A stretch of 64,000 bases of DNA from Burkholderia ubonensis. GTDB taxonomy: Bacteria; Pseudomonadota; Gammaproteobacteria; Burkholderiales; Burkholderiaceae. A program made the translations under genes and the position numbers. Location of the stretch: the NCBI RefSeq assembly GCF_001718695.1, contig NZ_CP013421.1:186001-250000 (forward strand), written 5' to 3'. Below the pieces are notes generated by a model. It had not been told where the DNA came from, did no database searches, and saw only the letters and a list, made by a program, of their open reading frames with translations. Shown piece by piece: positions 17,453 through 26,267 of the stretch (its first letter is position 1; every line of letters begins with the position of its first letter).

Positions 17453-18946
17453 ATGTCCGCATCGCTGAAAGCCAAGATTGCCGAAGTGTTCGACGAACCG
17501 GGTTGCGACAAGAACCAGGACAAGAGCGAGAAGGCACGCAAGAAGGGCTGCACGAAGCAGCTTTCGCCCGGCGCGGCGGCCGGCGGCTGCGCGTTCGACG
17601 GCGCGAAGATCGCGCTGCAGCCGATCGTCGACGTCGCGCATCTCGTGCACGGCCCGATCGCGTGCGAAGGCAACTCGTGGGACAACCGGCACTCGGCATC
17701 GTCGGGCTCGCAGTTGTACCGCACCGGCTTCACGACCGACATCAACGAGCTCGATGTCGTCTACGGCGGCGAGAAGCGGCTGTTCCGAAGCGTGCGCGAA
17801 ATCATCGAGAAGTACGATCCGCCCGCCGTGTTCGTCTACCAGACCTGCGTGACCGCGCTGATCGGCGACGACATCGAGGCCGTCTGCAAGCGCGCCACCG
17901 AGAAGTTCGGCAAGCCGGTGATTCCGGTCAACTCGCCCGGCTTCGCGGGGCCGAAGAACCTCGGCAACAAGCTCGGCGGCGAGGCGCTGCTCGACTACGT
18001 GATCGGCACGCGCGAGCCCGACTACACGACGCCCTACGACATCAACATCATCGGCGAATACAACCTGTCCGGCGAGCTGTGGCAGGTCAGGCCGCTGCTC
18101 GATGCGCTCGGCGTGCGCATCCTGTCGTGCATCTCCGGCGACGGCCGCTACGACGCGGTGGCGAGCGCGCATCGCGCGAAGGTCAACATGATGGTGTGCT
18201 CGAAGTCGATGATCAACATCGCGACGCGGATGCAGCAGCGCTACGGGATTCCGTATTTCGAGGGCTCGTTCTACGGGATCGGCGACATGAGCGACACGCT
18301 GCGGCAGATCGCGACGCTGCTCGTGCGGCAGGGCGCGCCGGACGACCTCGTCGAGCGCGCCGAGCGTCTGATCGCGAGCGAGGAAGCGCGCGCGTGGGCG
18401 CGCATCGCGCACTACAGGAAGCGCCTCGCCGGCAAGCGCGTGCTCCTGATCACGGGCGGCGTGAAGTCGTGGTCGGTGGTCGCCGCGCTGCAGGAGGCGG
18501 GGCTCGAGATCGTCGGCACCAGCGTCAAGAAGAGCACGAAGGAAGACAAGGAGAAGATCAAGGAGATCATGGGCGACGACGCGCACATGATCGACGACAT
18601 GACGCCGCGCGAGATGTACGCGATGCTGCGCGACGCGAAGGCCGACATCATGCTGTCGGGCGGGCGCTCGCAGTTCGTCGCGTTGAAGGCCCGCATGCCG
18701 TGGCTCGACATCAACCAGGAGCGCCACCATCCGTACGGCGGCTACGAAGGGATGGTCGAGCTCGTGCACGAGATCGATCGCGCGATCTTCAACCCGGTGT
18801 GGCAGCAGGTGCGGATCCCCGCGCCGTGGGGCGACGACGGCGAGACGCTCGGCGCGGTGCGCGCCGCTGCCGCGGCCGCATCGGCACCGATTCCGCATGG
18901 CGTGCATGCGTGGGCGATGGGGCTCGAACCGGGCGTCGTCGCCTGA
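17453..18946 (+). CDS. nifE: NifE, FeMo-cofactor scaffold alpha subunit
   Basis: 497 residues, NifD-like. The N-terminal FDEPGCDKNQDKSEKARKKGC and the Cys in GPIACEGNSWDNRHSAS, VYQTCVTALIGDD match the NifEN cluster ligands. NifEN receives NifB-co and matures it to FeMo-co. GAGGAA precedes the ATG. A C-terminal Ala-rich tail of about 30 residues follows the conserved core. nifN starts 20 bp downstream. Confidence 0.97.
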   Translation: MSASLKAKIAEVFDEPGCDKNQDKSEKARKKGCTKQLSPGAAAGGCAFDGAKIALQPIVDVAHLVHGPIACEGNSWDNRHSASSGSQLYRTGFTTDINELDVVYGGEKRLFRSVREIIEKYDPPAVFVYQTCVTALIGDDIEAVCKRATEKFGKPVIPVNSPGFAGPKNLGNKLGGEALLDYVIGTREPDYTTPYDINIIGEYNLSGELWQVRPLLDALGVRILSCISGDGRYDAVASAHRAKVNMMVCSKSMINIATRMQQRYGIPYFEGSFYGIGDMSDTLRQIATLLVRQGAPDDLVERAERLIASEEARAWARIAHYRKRLAGKRVLLITGGVKSWSVVAALQEAGLEIVGTSVKKSTKEDKEKIKEIMGDDAHMIDDMTPREMYAMLRDAKADIMLSGGRSQFVALKARMPWLDINQERHHPYGGYEGMVELVHEIDRAIFNPVWQQVRIPAPWGDDGETLGAVRAAAAAASAPIPHGVHAWAMGLEPGVVA

Positions 18947-18966
18947 GCGGGCCGGGGAGAGCTGCG

Positions 18967-20379
18967 ATGGCGGAAGTCGTCGATTCGAAAAAGGCTTGCG
19001 CGGTCAATCCGCTCAAGATGAGCCAGCCGCTCGGGGCGAGCTATGCGTTCATGGGCCTCGACGCGTGCATGCCGGTGATGCACGGCTCGCAGGGCTGCAC
19101 GTCGTTCGGCCTGGTGCTGCTCGTGCGTCACTTCAAGGAGGCGATCCCGCTGCAGACGACCGCGATGAACGAGGTCACCACGATCCTCGGCGGCTACGAG
19201 AACATCGAGACGGCGCTGCTGAACATCCGCAAGCGCGCGGCGCCGAAGATCATCGCGATCTGCTCGACGGGGCTCACCGAAACCAAGGGCGACGACGTCG
19301 AAGGCTATCTGCGGACCGTACGCACGCGCAAGCCGGAGCTCGACGATACGGAGATCGTCTACGTGTCGACGCCCGACTACGTCGGCGGCTTCGAGGACGG
19401 CTACCGGCTTGCGGTCGCCGCGATCGTGCGCGCGCTCGTGAAGCCGCTGCCGGCGAACGCGCGGCAGGTCACGCTGCTGCCGGGCAGCCACCTGTCGCCG
19501 GCCGACATCGACGAGCTGCGCGAGATCGTCGCGGCGTTCGGGCTCGACGCGATCGTGCTGCCGGACCTGTCCGGCTCGCTCGACGGCCACATCGCGCCGG
19601 ACTGGCGCGGCACGACGCTCGGCGGCACGACGCTCGAGCAGATCCGGGCGGCGGGCGCGTCCGCGTTCACGATCGGCGTCGGCGAGCAGACGCGCATGGC
19701 GGCCGAGACGCTCCATGCGCTGACCGGCGCGCCGTTCGAGATCTTCGAACGGCTCACCGGGCTCGAGCCGAACGACCGGCTGCTCGTGCGGCTCGCGCAG
19801 CTCGCCGGGCGGCCGGTGCCGGACAAGTATCGGCGGCAACGCAGCCAGTTGCTCGACGCGATGCTCGACGGCCACTTCTACACGGGCGGGATCAAGGTCG
19901 CGCTCGGTGCGGAGCCGGACCTGCTGCTCGCGCTCGGCTGCCTGCTGCACGAGATGGGCGCGGAGCTGCGCTGCTGCGTCAGCACGACCGCGTCGGCCGC
20001 GCACGCGCTGCTGCCCGCGCCACACGTGCTGCTCGGCGATCTCGAGGACCTGGAGCAGCGTGCGGCGGATTGCGATCTGCTGATCACGCACTCGCACGGC
20101 CGGCAGATGGCCGAGCGGCTCGGCAAGCCGCTGATGCGCGTCGGCTTCCCGGTGTTCGACCGGATCGGTAACGCGCACCGCTGCCAGGTCGGCTATCGCG
20201 GCACCATGAACCTGATCTTCGAGATCGCGAACCTGATGATCGAGCGGATTGCGCATCACGGCCCGGGCGACTGGCCGCTGCCGCCGCACGCGGTCGATCT
20301 CGCGGCGCGCGATCCCGCGCGCACATTGGACATTCCGATCGTCGCCCAACCGATATTCGACCAGGAGCACACCGCATGA
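18967..20379 (+). CDS. nifN: NifN, FeMo-cofactor scaffold beta subunit
   Basis: 470 residues from ATG 18967, with GGGGAGAG upstream. The NifK-like motifs NPLKMSQPLGASYAFMGLDACMPVMHG, GSQGCTSFGLVLLVRHF and STGLTETKGDD are diagnostic of NifN. It forms the alpha2beta2 NifEN complex with NifE. The last four bases (ATGA) overlap nifX. Confidence 0.97.
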   Translation: MAEVVDSKKACAVNPLKMSQPLGASYAFMGLDACMPVMHGSQGCTSFGLVLLVRHFKEAIPLQTTAMNEVTTILGGYENIETALLNIRKRAAPKIIAICSTGLTETKGDDVEGYLRTVRTRKPELDDTEIVYVSTPDYVGGFEDGYRLAVAAIVRALVKPLPANARQVTLLPGSHLSPADIDELREIVAAFGLDAIVLPDLSGSLDGHIAPDWRGTTLGGTTLEQIRAAGASAFTIGVGEQTRMAAETLHALTGAPFEIFERLTGLEPNDRLLVRLAQLAGRPVPDKYRRQRSQLLDAMLDGHFYTGGIKVALGAEPDLLLALGCLLHEMGAELRCCVSTTASAAHALLPAPHVLLGDLEDLEQRAADCDLLITHSHGRQMAERLGKPLMRVGFPVFDRIGNAHRCQVGYRGTMNLIFEIANLMIERIAHHGPGDWPLPPHAVDLAARDPARTLDIPIVAQPIFDQEHTA

Positions 20380-20792
20380 AGATCGCCTTCGCGACCCAGG
20401 ACAAAGAGCACGTCGACGCGCATTTCGGCTGGGCGAAAAGCATCGTCACGTACGACGTGCGGCCGGACGGGCACACCTTCGTCGAATCGTTCGAGTTCGG
20501 CGGCAAGCTCGAGGAGGACGGCGACGAGGACAAGCTCGCGCCGAAGCTCGACGCGATCAGGGACTGCGCGATCCTGTACGTTGCCGCGATCGGCGGCTCG
20601 GGCGCGGCGCGCGTCGTCGCACTGAAGATCCATCCGATCAAGGTGCCGCAGCCCGAACCGATCGGCGAGATCCTGGTGAAGCTGCAGGAGGTGCTCAACG
20701 GCACGCCGCCGCCATGGCTGCGCAAGGCGCTCGCGAAGGACGGCGGGCGCACATTCGATTTCGACGAAGACGACGAGGTATCACATGGCTGA
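20376..20792 (+). CDS. nifX: NifX, FeMo-cofactor precursor carrier
   Basis: 138 residues. Starts [21 protein letters not shown], the NifX/NafY/NifB-tail fold with the conserved VDAHFG motif. NifX binds NifB-co and the VK-cluster and exchanges them with NifEN. The acidic C-terminus ([12 protein letters not shown]) overlaps the next gene by 8 bp. Coupled to nifN by ATGA. Confidence 0.95.
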   Translation: MKIAFATQDKEHVDAHFGWAKSIVTYDVRPDGHTFVESFEFGGKLEEDGDEDKLAPKLDAIRDCAILYVAAIGGSGAARVVALKIHPIKVPQPEPIGEILVKLQEVLNGTPPPWLRKALAKDGGRTFDFDEDDEVSHG

Positions 20793-21276
20793 CGCCACCA
20801 TCGACACGACGCCCGACGCGGCCGCGGACGAAGCGCTGCTCGCGACGCCGTTCGTGCAGCAGCTGATCAAGCAGCTGCGTGCACAGGACCTGCACGGCAC
20901 CTGGGAGAACCGCAGCGACCTGCAACTGCTGAAGCCGTTCATTCTGAGCGCGGACGAGCGGCGCGCGATTCCGATCATCGGCGACCCCGATCCGGAGACA
21001 CTGTGGCGGCTCGAGCTGTTCTACGCGGCGGTTGCAGTCGCGATCGAACGCGAGACGCGCCAGATGGTGTCGCCGATGATGAAGATGAGCCACGAGGGCT
21101 TCGGCCGGATGGTGCTGATCGCGGGGCGGCTCGTGGTCGTCAACAAGCAATTGCGCGACGTGCACCGCTTCGGCTTTCCGTCTCTGGAGAAGCTCGCGGC
21201 GGCGGGCGGCAAGTTCCTCGACGACGCGATCGAAATGATTCGCGCGTACCCGGCCGTCGCGCAGTACGGCGCGTGA
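20785..21276 (+). CDS. NifX-associated protein (DUF269)
   Basis: 163 residues. [20 protein letters not shown] and [43 protein letters not shown] are hallmarks of the DUF269 family that regularly follows nifX. The function is unknown, but the linkage to nifENX is nearly universal. Starts within the end of nifX. Confidence 0.93.
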   Translation: MADATIDTTPDAAADEALLATPFVQQLIKQLRAQDLHGTWENRSDLQLLKPFILSADERRAIPIIGDPDPETLWRLELFYAAVAVAIERETRQMVSPMMKMSHEGFGRMVLIAGRLVVVNKQLRDVHRFGFPSLEKLAAAGGKFLDDAIEMIRAYPAVAQYGA

Positions 21277-21299
21277 GCGGCGCAACGCGGAGAAAATCG

Positions 21300-21491
21300 A
21301 TGACCAACCAAGCCGACGAACTGAAAGCGCGCCTGAAGAAGCTCAATGCCCAGGCGACGCAGGCGAAGATGGATCTGCACGACCTGTCCGAGGAACTGCC
21401 GACCAACTGGGAGCAGATTCTCGCCGTCGCGCAGCGCTGTCACGACGCGCATGCCGCATTGATGGAAGCGCGCAAGGCGAGCGCCGCGTGA
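21300..21491 (+). CDS. CCE_0567/DUF683-family small helical protein
   Basis: 63 residues from ATG 21300 with GGAG seven bases upstream. ELKARLKKLNAQATQAKMDLHDLSEELPTNW is the two-helix bundle of the CCE_0567 family, reported as a metal-binding rop-like protein in a cyanobacterium and commonly placed after the DUF269 gene. It precedes fdxB by 16 bp. Confidence 0.9.
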   Translation: MTNQADELKARLKKLNAQATQAKMDLHDLSEELPTNWEQILAVAQRCHDAHAALMEARKASAA

Positions 21492-21507
21492 CGCGAGGCA
21501 CTCGACC

Positions 21508-21816
21508 ATGAGCGAAACCTTCAACGTGAAACTGCCGAGCGGGGAGACTTGGACGCCGACGTTCGTGTCCACGCTCGACGAGGCCAAATGCATCGGCTGC
21601 GGCCGCTGCTTCAAGGTGTGTCCGCGCGGCGTGCTCGAGCTGGTCGGCGTCGACGAGGACGGCGAGCACGTCGCGCTCGACAGCGACAGCGACGATGACG
21701 ACGAGTACGAGAAGAAGGTGATGACGATCGCGCACCGGCAGCTGTGCATCGGCTGCACCGCGTGCGCGAAGATCTGCCCGAAGAAGTGCTATACGCACGC
21801 GGCGGCGCAGGTTTGA
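21508..21816 (+). CDS. fdxB: FdxB, nif-specific ferredoxin III
   Basis: 102 residues with two 4Fe-4S motifs: CIGCGRCFKVCPRG and CIGCTACAKICPKKC. Between them an acidic loop (DSDSDDDDEYEKK) is characteristic of ferredoxin III. It probably donates electrons to NifEN or nitrogenase maturation. Cotranscribed with nifQ, which begins 14 bp after its stop. Confidence 0.94.
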   Translation: MSETFNVKLPSGETWTPTFVSTLDEAKCIGCGRCFKVCPRGVLELVGVDEDGEHVALDSDSDDDDEYEKKVMTIAHRQLCIGCTACAKICPKKCYTHAAAQV

Positions 21817-21830
21817 CGGGGCGAGCGGCG

Positions 21831-22418
21831 ATGGACGTGCGCGCGATCCTGATGCGTTGTGCGCTCGACGCGCAGGATCCGACCGTGCTCGCGTTCGTCG
21901 GCCCGCTCGCGGTGGCGTTTGCACGCGGCGAGGCCGACGCCGCGACGACCGCTGGGCTCGACTCGACCGATACGAGTCGCGTGCTGGATCGCTGGTTTCC
22001 GGGCGCACGGGCCGCACTCGCGGCGTGCGCCGAGTCGCCCGGCGCTGCGCTGCCGCCGATGCACACGCAACCGCACACGCCGCGTGACGACGAGTTCGAC
22101 GATCTGGTCGCGCTCTTCGTCGCGCACGCCGACTCCGATGCGGGCACGCGCGACGAAGCGCGCTGCGTCGCCCACGTGCTGGCGGCCGCCTGCGCGGGCG
22201 ACAACCATTTGTGGCAGGACTTGCTGCTGCCGTCGCGCCGCGAGCTGTCCGCGCTGATCGGGCGGTGGTTTCCACGGCTCGCCGCGAAGAACACGCGCGA
22301 CATGAAGTGGAAGAAGTTCTTTTACAAGCAGCTGTGCGAGCGCGAAGGACTGTTCGTCTGCAAGGCGCCGAGCTGCGGCGCGTGCGCCGATTACGCGCAC
22401 TGCTTCGGACCGGAATAG
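21831..22418 (+). CDS. nifQ: NifQ, molybdenum donor for FeMo-co
   Basis: 195 residues. The C-terminal C-x4-C-x2-C-x5-C motif (CKAPSCGACADYAHC) preceded by KWKKFFYKQLCEREG is diagnostic. NifQ carries a Mo-Fe-S cluster and passes Mo to NifEN/NifH. It ends the nifENX transcript, and the molybdate transporter and sensor genes follow within 2 kb. Confidence 0.95.
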   Translation: MDVRAILMRCALDAQDPTVLAFVGPLAVAFARGEADAATTAGLDSTDTSRVLDRWFPGARAALAACAESPGAALPPMHTQPHTPRDDEFDDLVALFVAHADSDAGTRDEARCVAHVLAAACAGDNHLWQDLLLPSRRELSALIGRWFPRLAAKNTRDMKWKKFFYKQLCEREGLFVCKAPSCGACADYAHCFGPE

Positions 22419-22435
22419 CGGCGTTTCGCGCGACG

Positions 22436-22451
22436 TGGCGCGGAACCTGCT
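22436..22451 (+). promoter_or_regulatory. Sigma54 -24/-12 promoter upstream of the globin gene
   Basis: TGGCGCG-GAAC-CTGCT has GG-N10-GC spacing and one mismatch in each box. The predicted start is about 22462, immediately before the ModE-like operator. No perfect TGT-N10-ACA site was found within 300 bp upstream, so the activator site is uncertain. Confidence 0.6.
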
Positions 22452-22462
22452 TCGTTTCGGAC

Positions 22463-22490
22463 ATCGTTATGTAGCGCGATATATAACCGA
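22463..22490. promoter_or_regulatory. ModE-like molybdate-responsive operator
   Basis: Half sites ATCGTTATGTA and TATATAACCGA are separated by six bases (GCGCGA), the layout of the E. coli ModE consensus (ATCGCTATATA-N6-TATATAACGAT). It is the most AT-rich stretch in this part of the island. It covers about +1 to +28 of the predicted sigma54 transcript, a position suited to repression. A ModE protein is encoded at 26268-27083. Confidence 0.65.
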
Positions 22491-22517
22491 CAAACCGAAC
22501 AGGGAGCCGACACGCTC

Positions 22518-23135
22518 ATGAACCCGAACCCGGGGGCTACGCCCCGCGCACGCTGGACGCCGTGTACGCGCGCCTGCTATCGGACGCTGCAATGGCCGGC
22601 CGCGCCTTTTCCACACGAGCGGCGCGACGCCGTCGGGCCGACCGTATGCCCGACGCTGCCCGCTCCGCCGCACCGGCTGCTCGCGATCTGCACGGAAGCG
22701 GGCCTGCGCGATCTGGTGGCGTGCCACATGGCGCGCTTGAAGACGACGCCGCTCTTCGCACGTGCCGGCGACTGCTTCGATTGCATCGTCGAGCGCGTCG
22801 CGGACTTCGTCGTCGAATCGTGCGGCGGCCCGCTGTATTTCAGTCAGCGTCACGCGCGTCTGCAGGCGGGCGCCGGGCTGCCGCTGCTGCTCGACGAGGA
22901 GGGGCGGGAGCTGTGGCTCGTGCATTTGTGGCATGCATTCGACGACGTCGGCTTGCCGAGCGCGTTGCGCGCGGATTTCTGGCGCTGGGCGGAACCGTTG
23001 TCGGTGCAACTGCTCGCCCCGCATGCGCGGCACGACCGACTGACCCGCTATTCGTACGACACCGTGCAAAGCTGGTTCGCGATGCCGCCTGCGCAGCCCG
23101 ACCCGCCGGGCCGGGATCGTACCGGCGCGCGCTGA
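22518..23135 (+). CDS. Globin-like protein, Cys-rich, in nif island
   Basis: 205 residues. From about residue 55, LRDLVACHMARLKTTPLFAR, VADFVVESCGGPLYFSQRHARL and GRELWLVHLWHAFDDVGLPS follow the truncated-globin order, with H in RHARL as the likely proximal ligand. The N-terminal 50 residues hold CTRAC and further cysteines, unusual for a globin. O2 or NO handling during fixation is inferred. GGGAG lies 11 bp before the ATG; a nearer site is not seen. It shares its transcript with the DUF2325 gene 2 bp downstream. Confidence 0.6.
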   Translation: MNPNPGATPRARWTPCTRACYRTLQWPAAPFPHERRDAVGPTVCPTLPAPPHRLLAICTEAGLRDLVACHMARLKTTPLFARAGDCFDCIVERVADFVVESCGGPLYFSQRHARLQAGAGLPLLLDEEGRELWLVHLWHAFDDVGLPSALRADFWRWAEPLSVQLLAPHARHDRLTRYSYDTVQSWFAMPPAQPDPPGRDRTGAR

Positions 23136-23137
23136 TC

Positions 23138-23680
23138 ATGCCGCGGCCGGCGATGTGCGCGCTCGAGCGCAGCACGCAGCGCGCGTCGCAATCGATGCGC
23201 GAGCACGACGAAGCGCTCGCGCGTCTCGCGCGGGTACGCGCGCATGCGGCAAGCCTCGCGCGGGAACTGCAGGCGGTCGAGCAGGTCATGCTCGACGGCG
23301 ACTTGCTGTCGGCGATGCTGGTCGGCCGCCGCTTCGTCTACGTCGGCGGCCGGCCTGGGAGCAACGCGGTATTGCGCGCATGGTCGAGCGCGTCGGGCGG
23401 CGAATTCGTTCATCACGTGGCGCGGATCGACGACGACGGCGGTCCGCGCGCGCAGCAGTTCGCGGCGCTGCTGCAACGCGCCGACGCGGTGCTGTGTCCG
23501 CTCGACACGATCGATCCCGACTCGCTCGCCGCGCTGCGCGCACACTGCGCGCGCCGTCGCGTGCGCTGGATCGCGCTGCGCACGTCGAGCGTCGCCAGCT
23601 TCATCGCCGGTGTGCTGAAGGCGCAGCGCATCTCGCGCGCGGCGCGTGCGGCGGCATGCGTGTGCCCGCGTCATGGCTGA
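23138..23680 (+). CDS. DUF2325-family protein
   Basis: 180 residues from ATG 23138. A coiled-coil-like N-terminus (REHDEALARLARVRAHAASL) is followed by the DUF2325 core: FVYVGGRPGSNAVLRAW, GGEFVHHVARIDDDGG, LLQRADAVLCPLDTIDPDSL and WIALRTSSVASFIAGVL. Family function is unknown; members often lie near nif or redox genes. Starts 2 bp after the globin stop, so the two are expressed together. Confidence 0.8.
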   Translation: MPRPAMCALERSTQRASQSMREHDEALARLARVRAHAASLARELQAVEQVMLDGDLLSAMLVGRRFVYVGGRPGSNAVLRAWSSASGGEFVHHVARIDDDGGPRAQQFAALLQRADAVLCPLDTIDPDSLAALRAHCARRRVRWIALRTSSVASFIAGVLKAQRISRAARAAACVCPRHG

Positions 23681-23707
23681 CACCGGCGGTGCACGGCATT
23701 CGTGTCA

Positions 23708-23723
23708 TGTCAGGAATCGGACA
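23708..23723. promoter_or_regulatory. NifA upstream activator site before modB
   Basis: TGTCAGGAATCGGACA is a perfect TGT-N10-ACA site and differs from the nifH site at two positions. A weaker neighbour, TGTCGGTTTCGTTACG, follows at 23724-23739. It lies 240 bp above the -24 element at 23963. Confidence 0.7.
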
Positions 23724-23923
23724 TGTCGGTTTCGTTACGTCGCCTCGGTGTCTTTCTCGATGTCGAGAACGCGTGCGGCGACGAGCGCCGGGTTCGGCGG
23801 CCTGCACGCTGCGCGGCGCAGATTCGCCGCCTGGTTGCATTGCTCCGCCCGCATCGGCAGCTGCTCGAGCCGGCCGCGCGTGACTTCGAACCTGCGCAGG
23901 GCGCTCGCGCATGTCGGTCGTAA
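23723..23923 (+). other. Doubtful short frame with NYN-like start
   Basis: A 66-codon frame begins MSVSLRRLGVFLDVENACGD, reminiscent of the Asp-containing first strand of NYN-domain nucleases (FLDxEN), and then turns into Arg-rich sequence without family resemblance. Its ATG overlaps the NifA site. It is either a gene remnant or coincidence. Confidence 0.2.
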
Positions 23924-23962
23924 TTGAGTTTTTCCTGCCGGCCGACGCCTCGCGATGGAGGA

Positions 23963-23978
23963 TGGCCTGCATCTTGCA
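23963..23978 (+). promoter_or_regulatory. Sigma54 -24/-12 promoter of modBAC
   Basis: TGGCCTG-CATC-TTGCA keeps GG-N10-GC spacing and a perfect -12 box. The predicted start is about 23989, 32 bp before the modB ATG, which would place molybdate uptake under nitrogen-fixation control. Confidence 0.68.
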
Positions 23979-24020
23979 ACGTCGGTGATGTAGCCGAGTT
24001 CATCACGAAAGGTGTCGCAA

Positions 24021-24695
24021 ATGTCGGGTTTCCTACAACGCATCGACTGGCCGCCGCTGTTGCTGTCGCTGAAAGTCGCGAGCCTCGCGACGCTACTCGC
24101 ATCGATCGCCGGCATCGCGCTCGGCTGGCTGTTCGCGCGCCGTCGCTTTCCGGGGAGCGCGATCGTCGAAGCCGCCTGCATGTTGCCGCTGGTGTTGCCA
24201 CCGACCGTGATCGGCTACGGGATTCTGATCGTCGCGGGCCGGCGCAGCGCGCTCGGCAGCTGGCTCCATGCACAGTTCGGCTACACGTTCGTGTTCAACT
24301 GGCACGGCGCGGTGCTCGCGTCGACGATCGTGGCGCTGCCGCTGGTGCTGAAGTCCGCAAGCGCCGCGTTCGCGGGCGTCGACCGCTCGCTCGAAGCGGC
24401 CGCGCGCACGCTGCGGCAGTCGCCATTCTCGACCTTCGTGCGCGTCACGCTGCCGCTCGCATGGCCGGCGATTCTGGCGGGCGCGCTGCTCGCGTTCGCG
24501 CGTGCGATGGGCGAGTTCGGCGCGACCTTGATGATCGCGGGCGACATCCCGCGCGAGACGCAGACGCTGTCGCTCGCGATTTACGACGCGATGCAGGATG
24601 GCCGCGACGGCACGGCGTTCTTTCTCGCGTGCGTCACGTCGGTGCTGTCCGTCGCGGTGCTCGTGCTGTCCAAGCGCTTTTTCACACTACGTTGA
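24021..24695 (+). CDS. modB: ModB, molybdate ABC transporter permease
   Basis: 224 residues from ATG 24021 (GAAAGG eight bases upstream; GTG 24012 is the alternative). About five membrane helices; the ABC-permease EAA loop is EAAARTLRQSPFSTFVRVTLPLAWP. C-terminal ALGEFGAT-like segment appears as RAMGEFGATLMIAGDIP, typical of ModB. Inner membrane partner of ModA and ModC. Gene order B-A-C differs from the usual modABC. Confidence 0.93.
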   Translation: MSGFLQRIDWPPLLLSLKVASLATLLASIAGIALGWLFARRRFPGSAIVEAACMLPLVLPPTVIGYGILIVAGRRSALGSWLHAQFGYTFVFNWHGAVLASTIVALPLVLKSASAAFAGVDRSLEAAARTLRQSPFSTFVRVTLPLAWPAILAGALLAFARAMGEFGATLMIAGDIPRETQTLSLAIYDAMQDGRDGTAFFLACVTSVLSVAVLVLSKRFFTLR

Positions 24696-24710
24696 GCCGG
24701 AGAGGGCTTC

Positions 24711-25463
24711 ATGAAATCAATGATTCGATGCTTCGCGAGCCTGCTGTGCGTGCTCGCGCCCGTCGTCGCGCTCGCGCAGCAACTGACCGTGTCGGCCGCG
24801 GCCAGCATGACCGATGCGTTCAAGGAGATCGTACCGCGCTTCGAAGCCGCGCATCCCGGCGTGACCGTGCGGATTAACTTCGGCGCGTCGGGCACGCTGC
24901 TTCAGCAGATCCGCGTGGGCGCGCCGGTCGACGTATTCGTCAGCGCGGATGCGGCGACCGTCACGCGCGGCATCGATGCGGGCATCTTCGACGGCGCGAC
25001 GCAGCGCACGCTCGCGACGAACACGCTGGTGCTGGTCGTGCCGGCCGGCGACGCGTCGCCCGTGAAGTCGCTCGCCGCGCTAGCGGACCCGGCCGTGCGA
25101 CGGATCGCGATCGGCAAGATCGCGACCGTGCCATGCGGCCGGTATACGCAGCAGGCGCTCGAGCGGGCGAAGCTCTGGGGCGCGCTCGCGCCGAAGATCG
25201 TGGAGTCCGACAGCGTGCGGCAGGTGCTCGACTACGTCGCGCGCGCCGAGGCCGACGCGGGCTTCGTCTATCGGACCGACGCGATGCTGATGCCGGATCG
25301 GGTCGCGGTCGTGCAGACGGTGGACGACCACGATCCCGTCGTTTATCCGGTCGTCGCCGTTCGCGCGAGCAGCGCGCCTGCGCTCGCGAAGGCGTTCATC
25401 GCCTATCTGTTCGGCCCGGACGCACAGGCGATCCTCAAGCGGTACGGCTTCACGCATGCGTGA
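24711..25463 (+). CDS. modA: ModA, periplasmic molybdate-binding protein
   Basis: 250 residues. Signal peptide 1-22 (LLCVLAPVVALA). Oxyanion-binding motifs: SAAASMTDAFKEI at the N-terminus, NFGASGTLLQQIRVGAPVDVFVSA, and the C-terminal AGFVYRTDA. Delivers molybdate to ModBC. ATG follows GGAGAGGGCTTC. 12 bp to modC. Confidence 0.95.
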   Translation: MKSMIRCFASLLCVLAPVVALAQQLTVSAAASMTDAFKEIVPRFEAAHPGVTVRINFGASGTLLQQIRVGAPVDVFVSADAATVTRGIDAGIFDGATQRTLATNTLVLVVPAGDASPVKSLAALADPAVRRIAIGKIATVPCGRYTQQALERAKLWGALAPKIVESDSVRQVLDYVARAEADAGFVYRTDAMLMPDRVAVVQTVDDHDPVVYPVVAVRASSAPALAKAFIAYLFGPDAQAILKRYGFTHA

Positions 25464-25475
25464 CGGAGCGCACCG

Positions 25476-26255
25476 GTGATCGACGTCGACTTCGATGTGG
25501 CGGTGTCGGACGGCACACGGCGTTTCGCGCTCGCGATGCGCTTCGCGTCCGACGCGCGCGTGATCGCGCTCTACGGACCGTCGGGCGCCGGCAAGTCGTT
25601 GACGCTGCAGACCGTCGCCGGGCTGCTTGCGCCGCGACGAGGGCACGTGCGCGTCAACCGGCGCACGCTGTTCGACGCGGACTGCGGAATCGACGTGCCG
25701 CCCGAGCGGCGCGGCATCGGCTGCCTGTTCCAGCATTACGCGCTGTTTCCGCATTTGTCGGTGCGCGAGAACGTCGCGTTCGGGCTGACCACGTGGTATC
25801 GACGCCGCTTGTCGACCGACGCGCGTGGGCGTGTGGACGAGCTGCTGGAGCGCTTCGGTCTCGCGTCGCTCGCCGGCAGCCGGACCGATGGGCTGTCGGG
25901 CGGGCAACGGCAGCGTGTCGCGCTGGCGCGCTCGCTCGCGTGCCAGCCCGGCCTGCTGTTACTTGACGAGCCGTTTTCCGCGCTCGATCCACCGTTGCGA
26001 CGCGACTTGCGACGCTATCTGGACGAGGTGCTCCGCGAGTGGCAGATCCCCGCGATGATGATCACGCACGACGTCGACGATGTGGTGGCGCTTGCCGACG
26101 TCGCGTTCGTGATCGAGCAGGGCCGGGCGGTGCGCGAGGTCGACATGCAGCGCGGCGTGGCGACTTCGCTGGAACGCATGTGCGCGGACGCGCGCCCGCC
26201 GACGCCGCACGAACAGCGTGTGCGCGGTTTGCTGCGCGCGTCCGCGATCGACTGA
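25476..26255 (+). CDS. modC: ModC, molybdate ABC transporter ATPase (short form)
   Basis: 259 residues from GTG 25476. Walker A GPSGAGKS, signature [14 protein letters not shown], Walker B LLLLDEPFSALD. Typical ModC is about 350 residues with a C-terminal Mop/TOBE regulatory domain; that domain is absent here. The adjacent ModE carries two Mop domains, so molybdate sensing may rest with ModE alone. Confidence 0.92.
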   Translation: MIDVDFDVAVSDGTRRFALAMRFASDARVIALYGPSGAGKSLTLQTVAGLLAPRRGHVRVNRRTLFDADCGIDVPPERRGIGCLFQHYALFPHLSVRENVAFGLTTWYRRRLSTDARGRVDELLERFGLASLAGSRTDGLSGGQRQRVALARSLACQPGLLLLDEPFSALDPPLRRDLRRYLDEVLREWQIPAMMITHDVDDVVALADVAFVIEQGRAVREVDMQRGVATSLERMCADARPPTPHEQRVRGLLRASAID

Positions 26256-26267
26256 CGCGGCGGACGG

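Noticed and set aside
17384..18907. Minus-strand frame opposite nifE
   Set aside because: Composition of a shadow frame (His, Arg, Val-rich) and no start signals.
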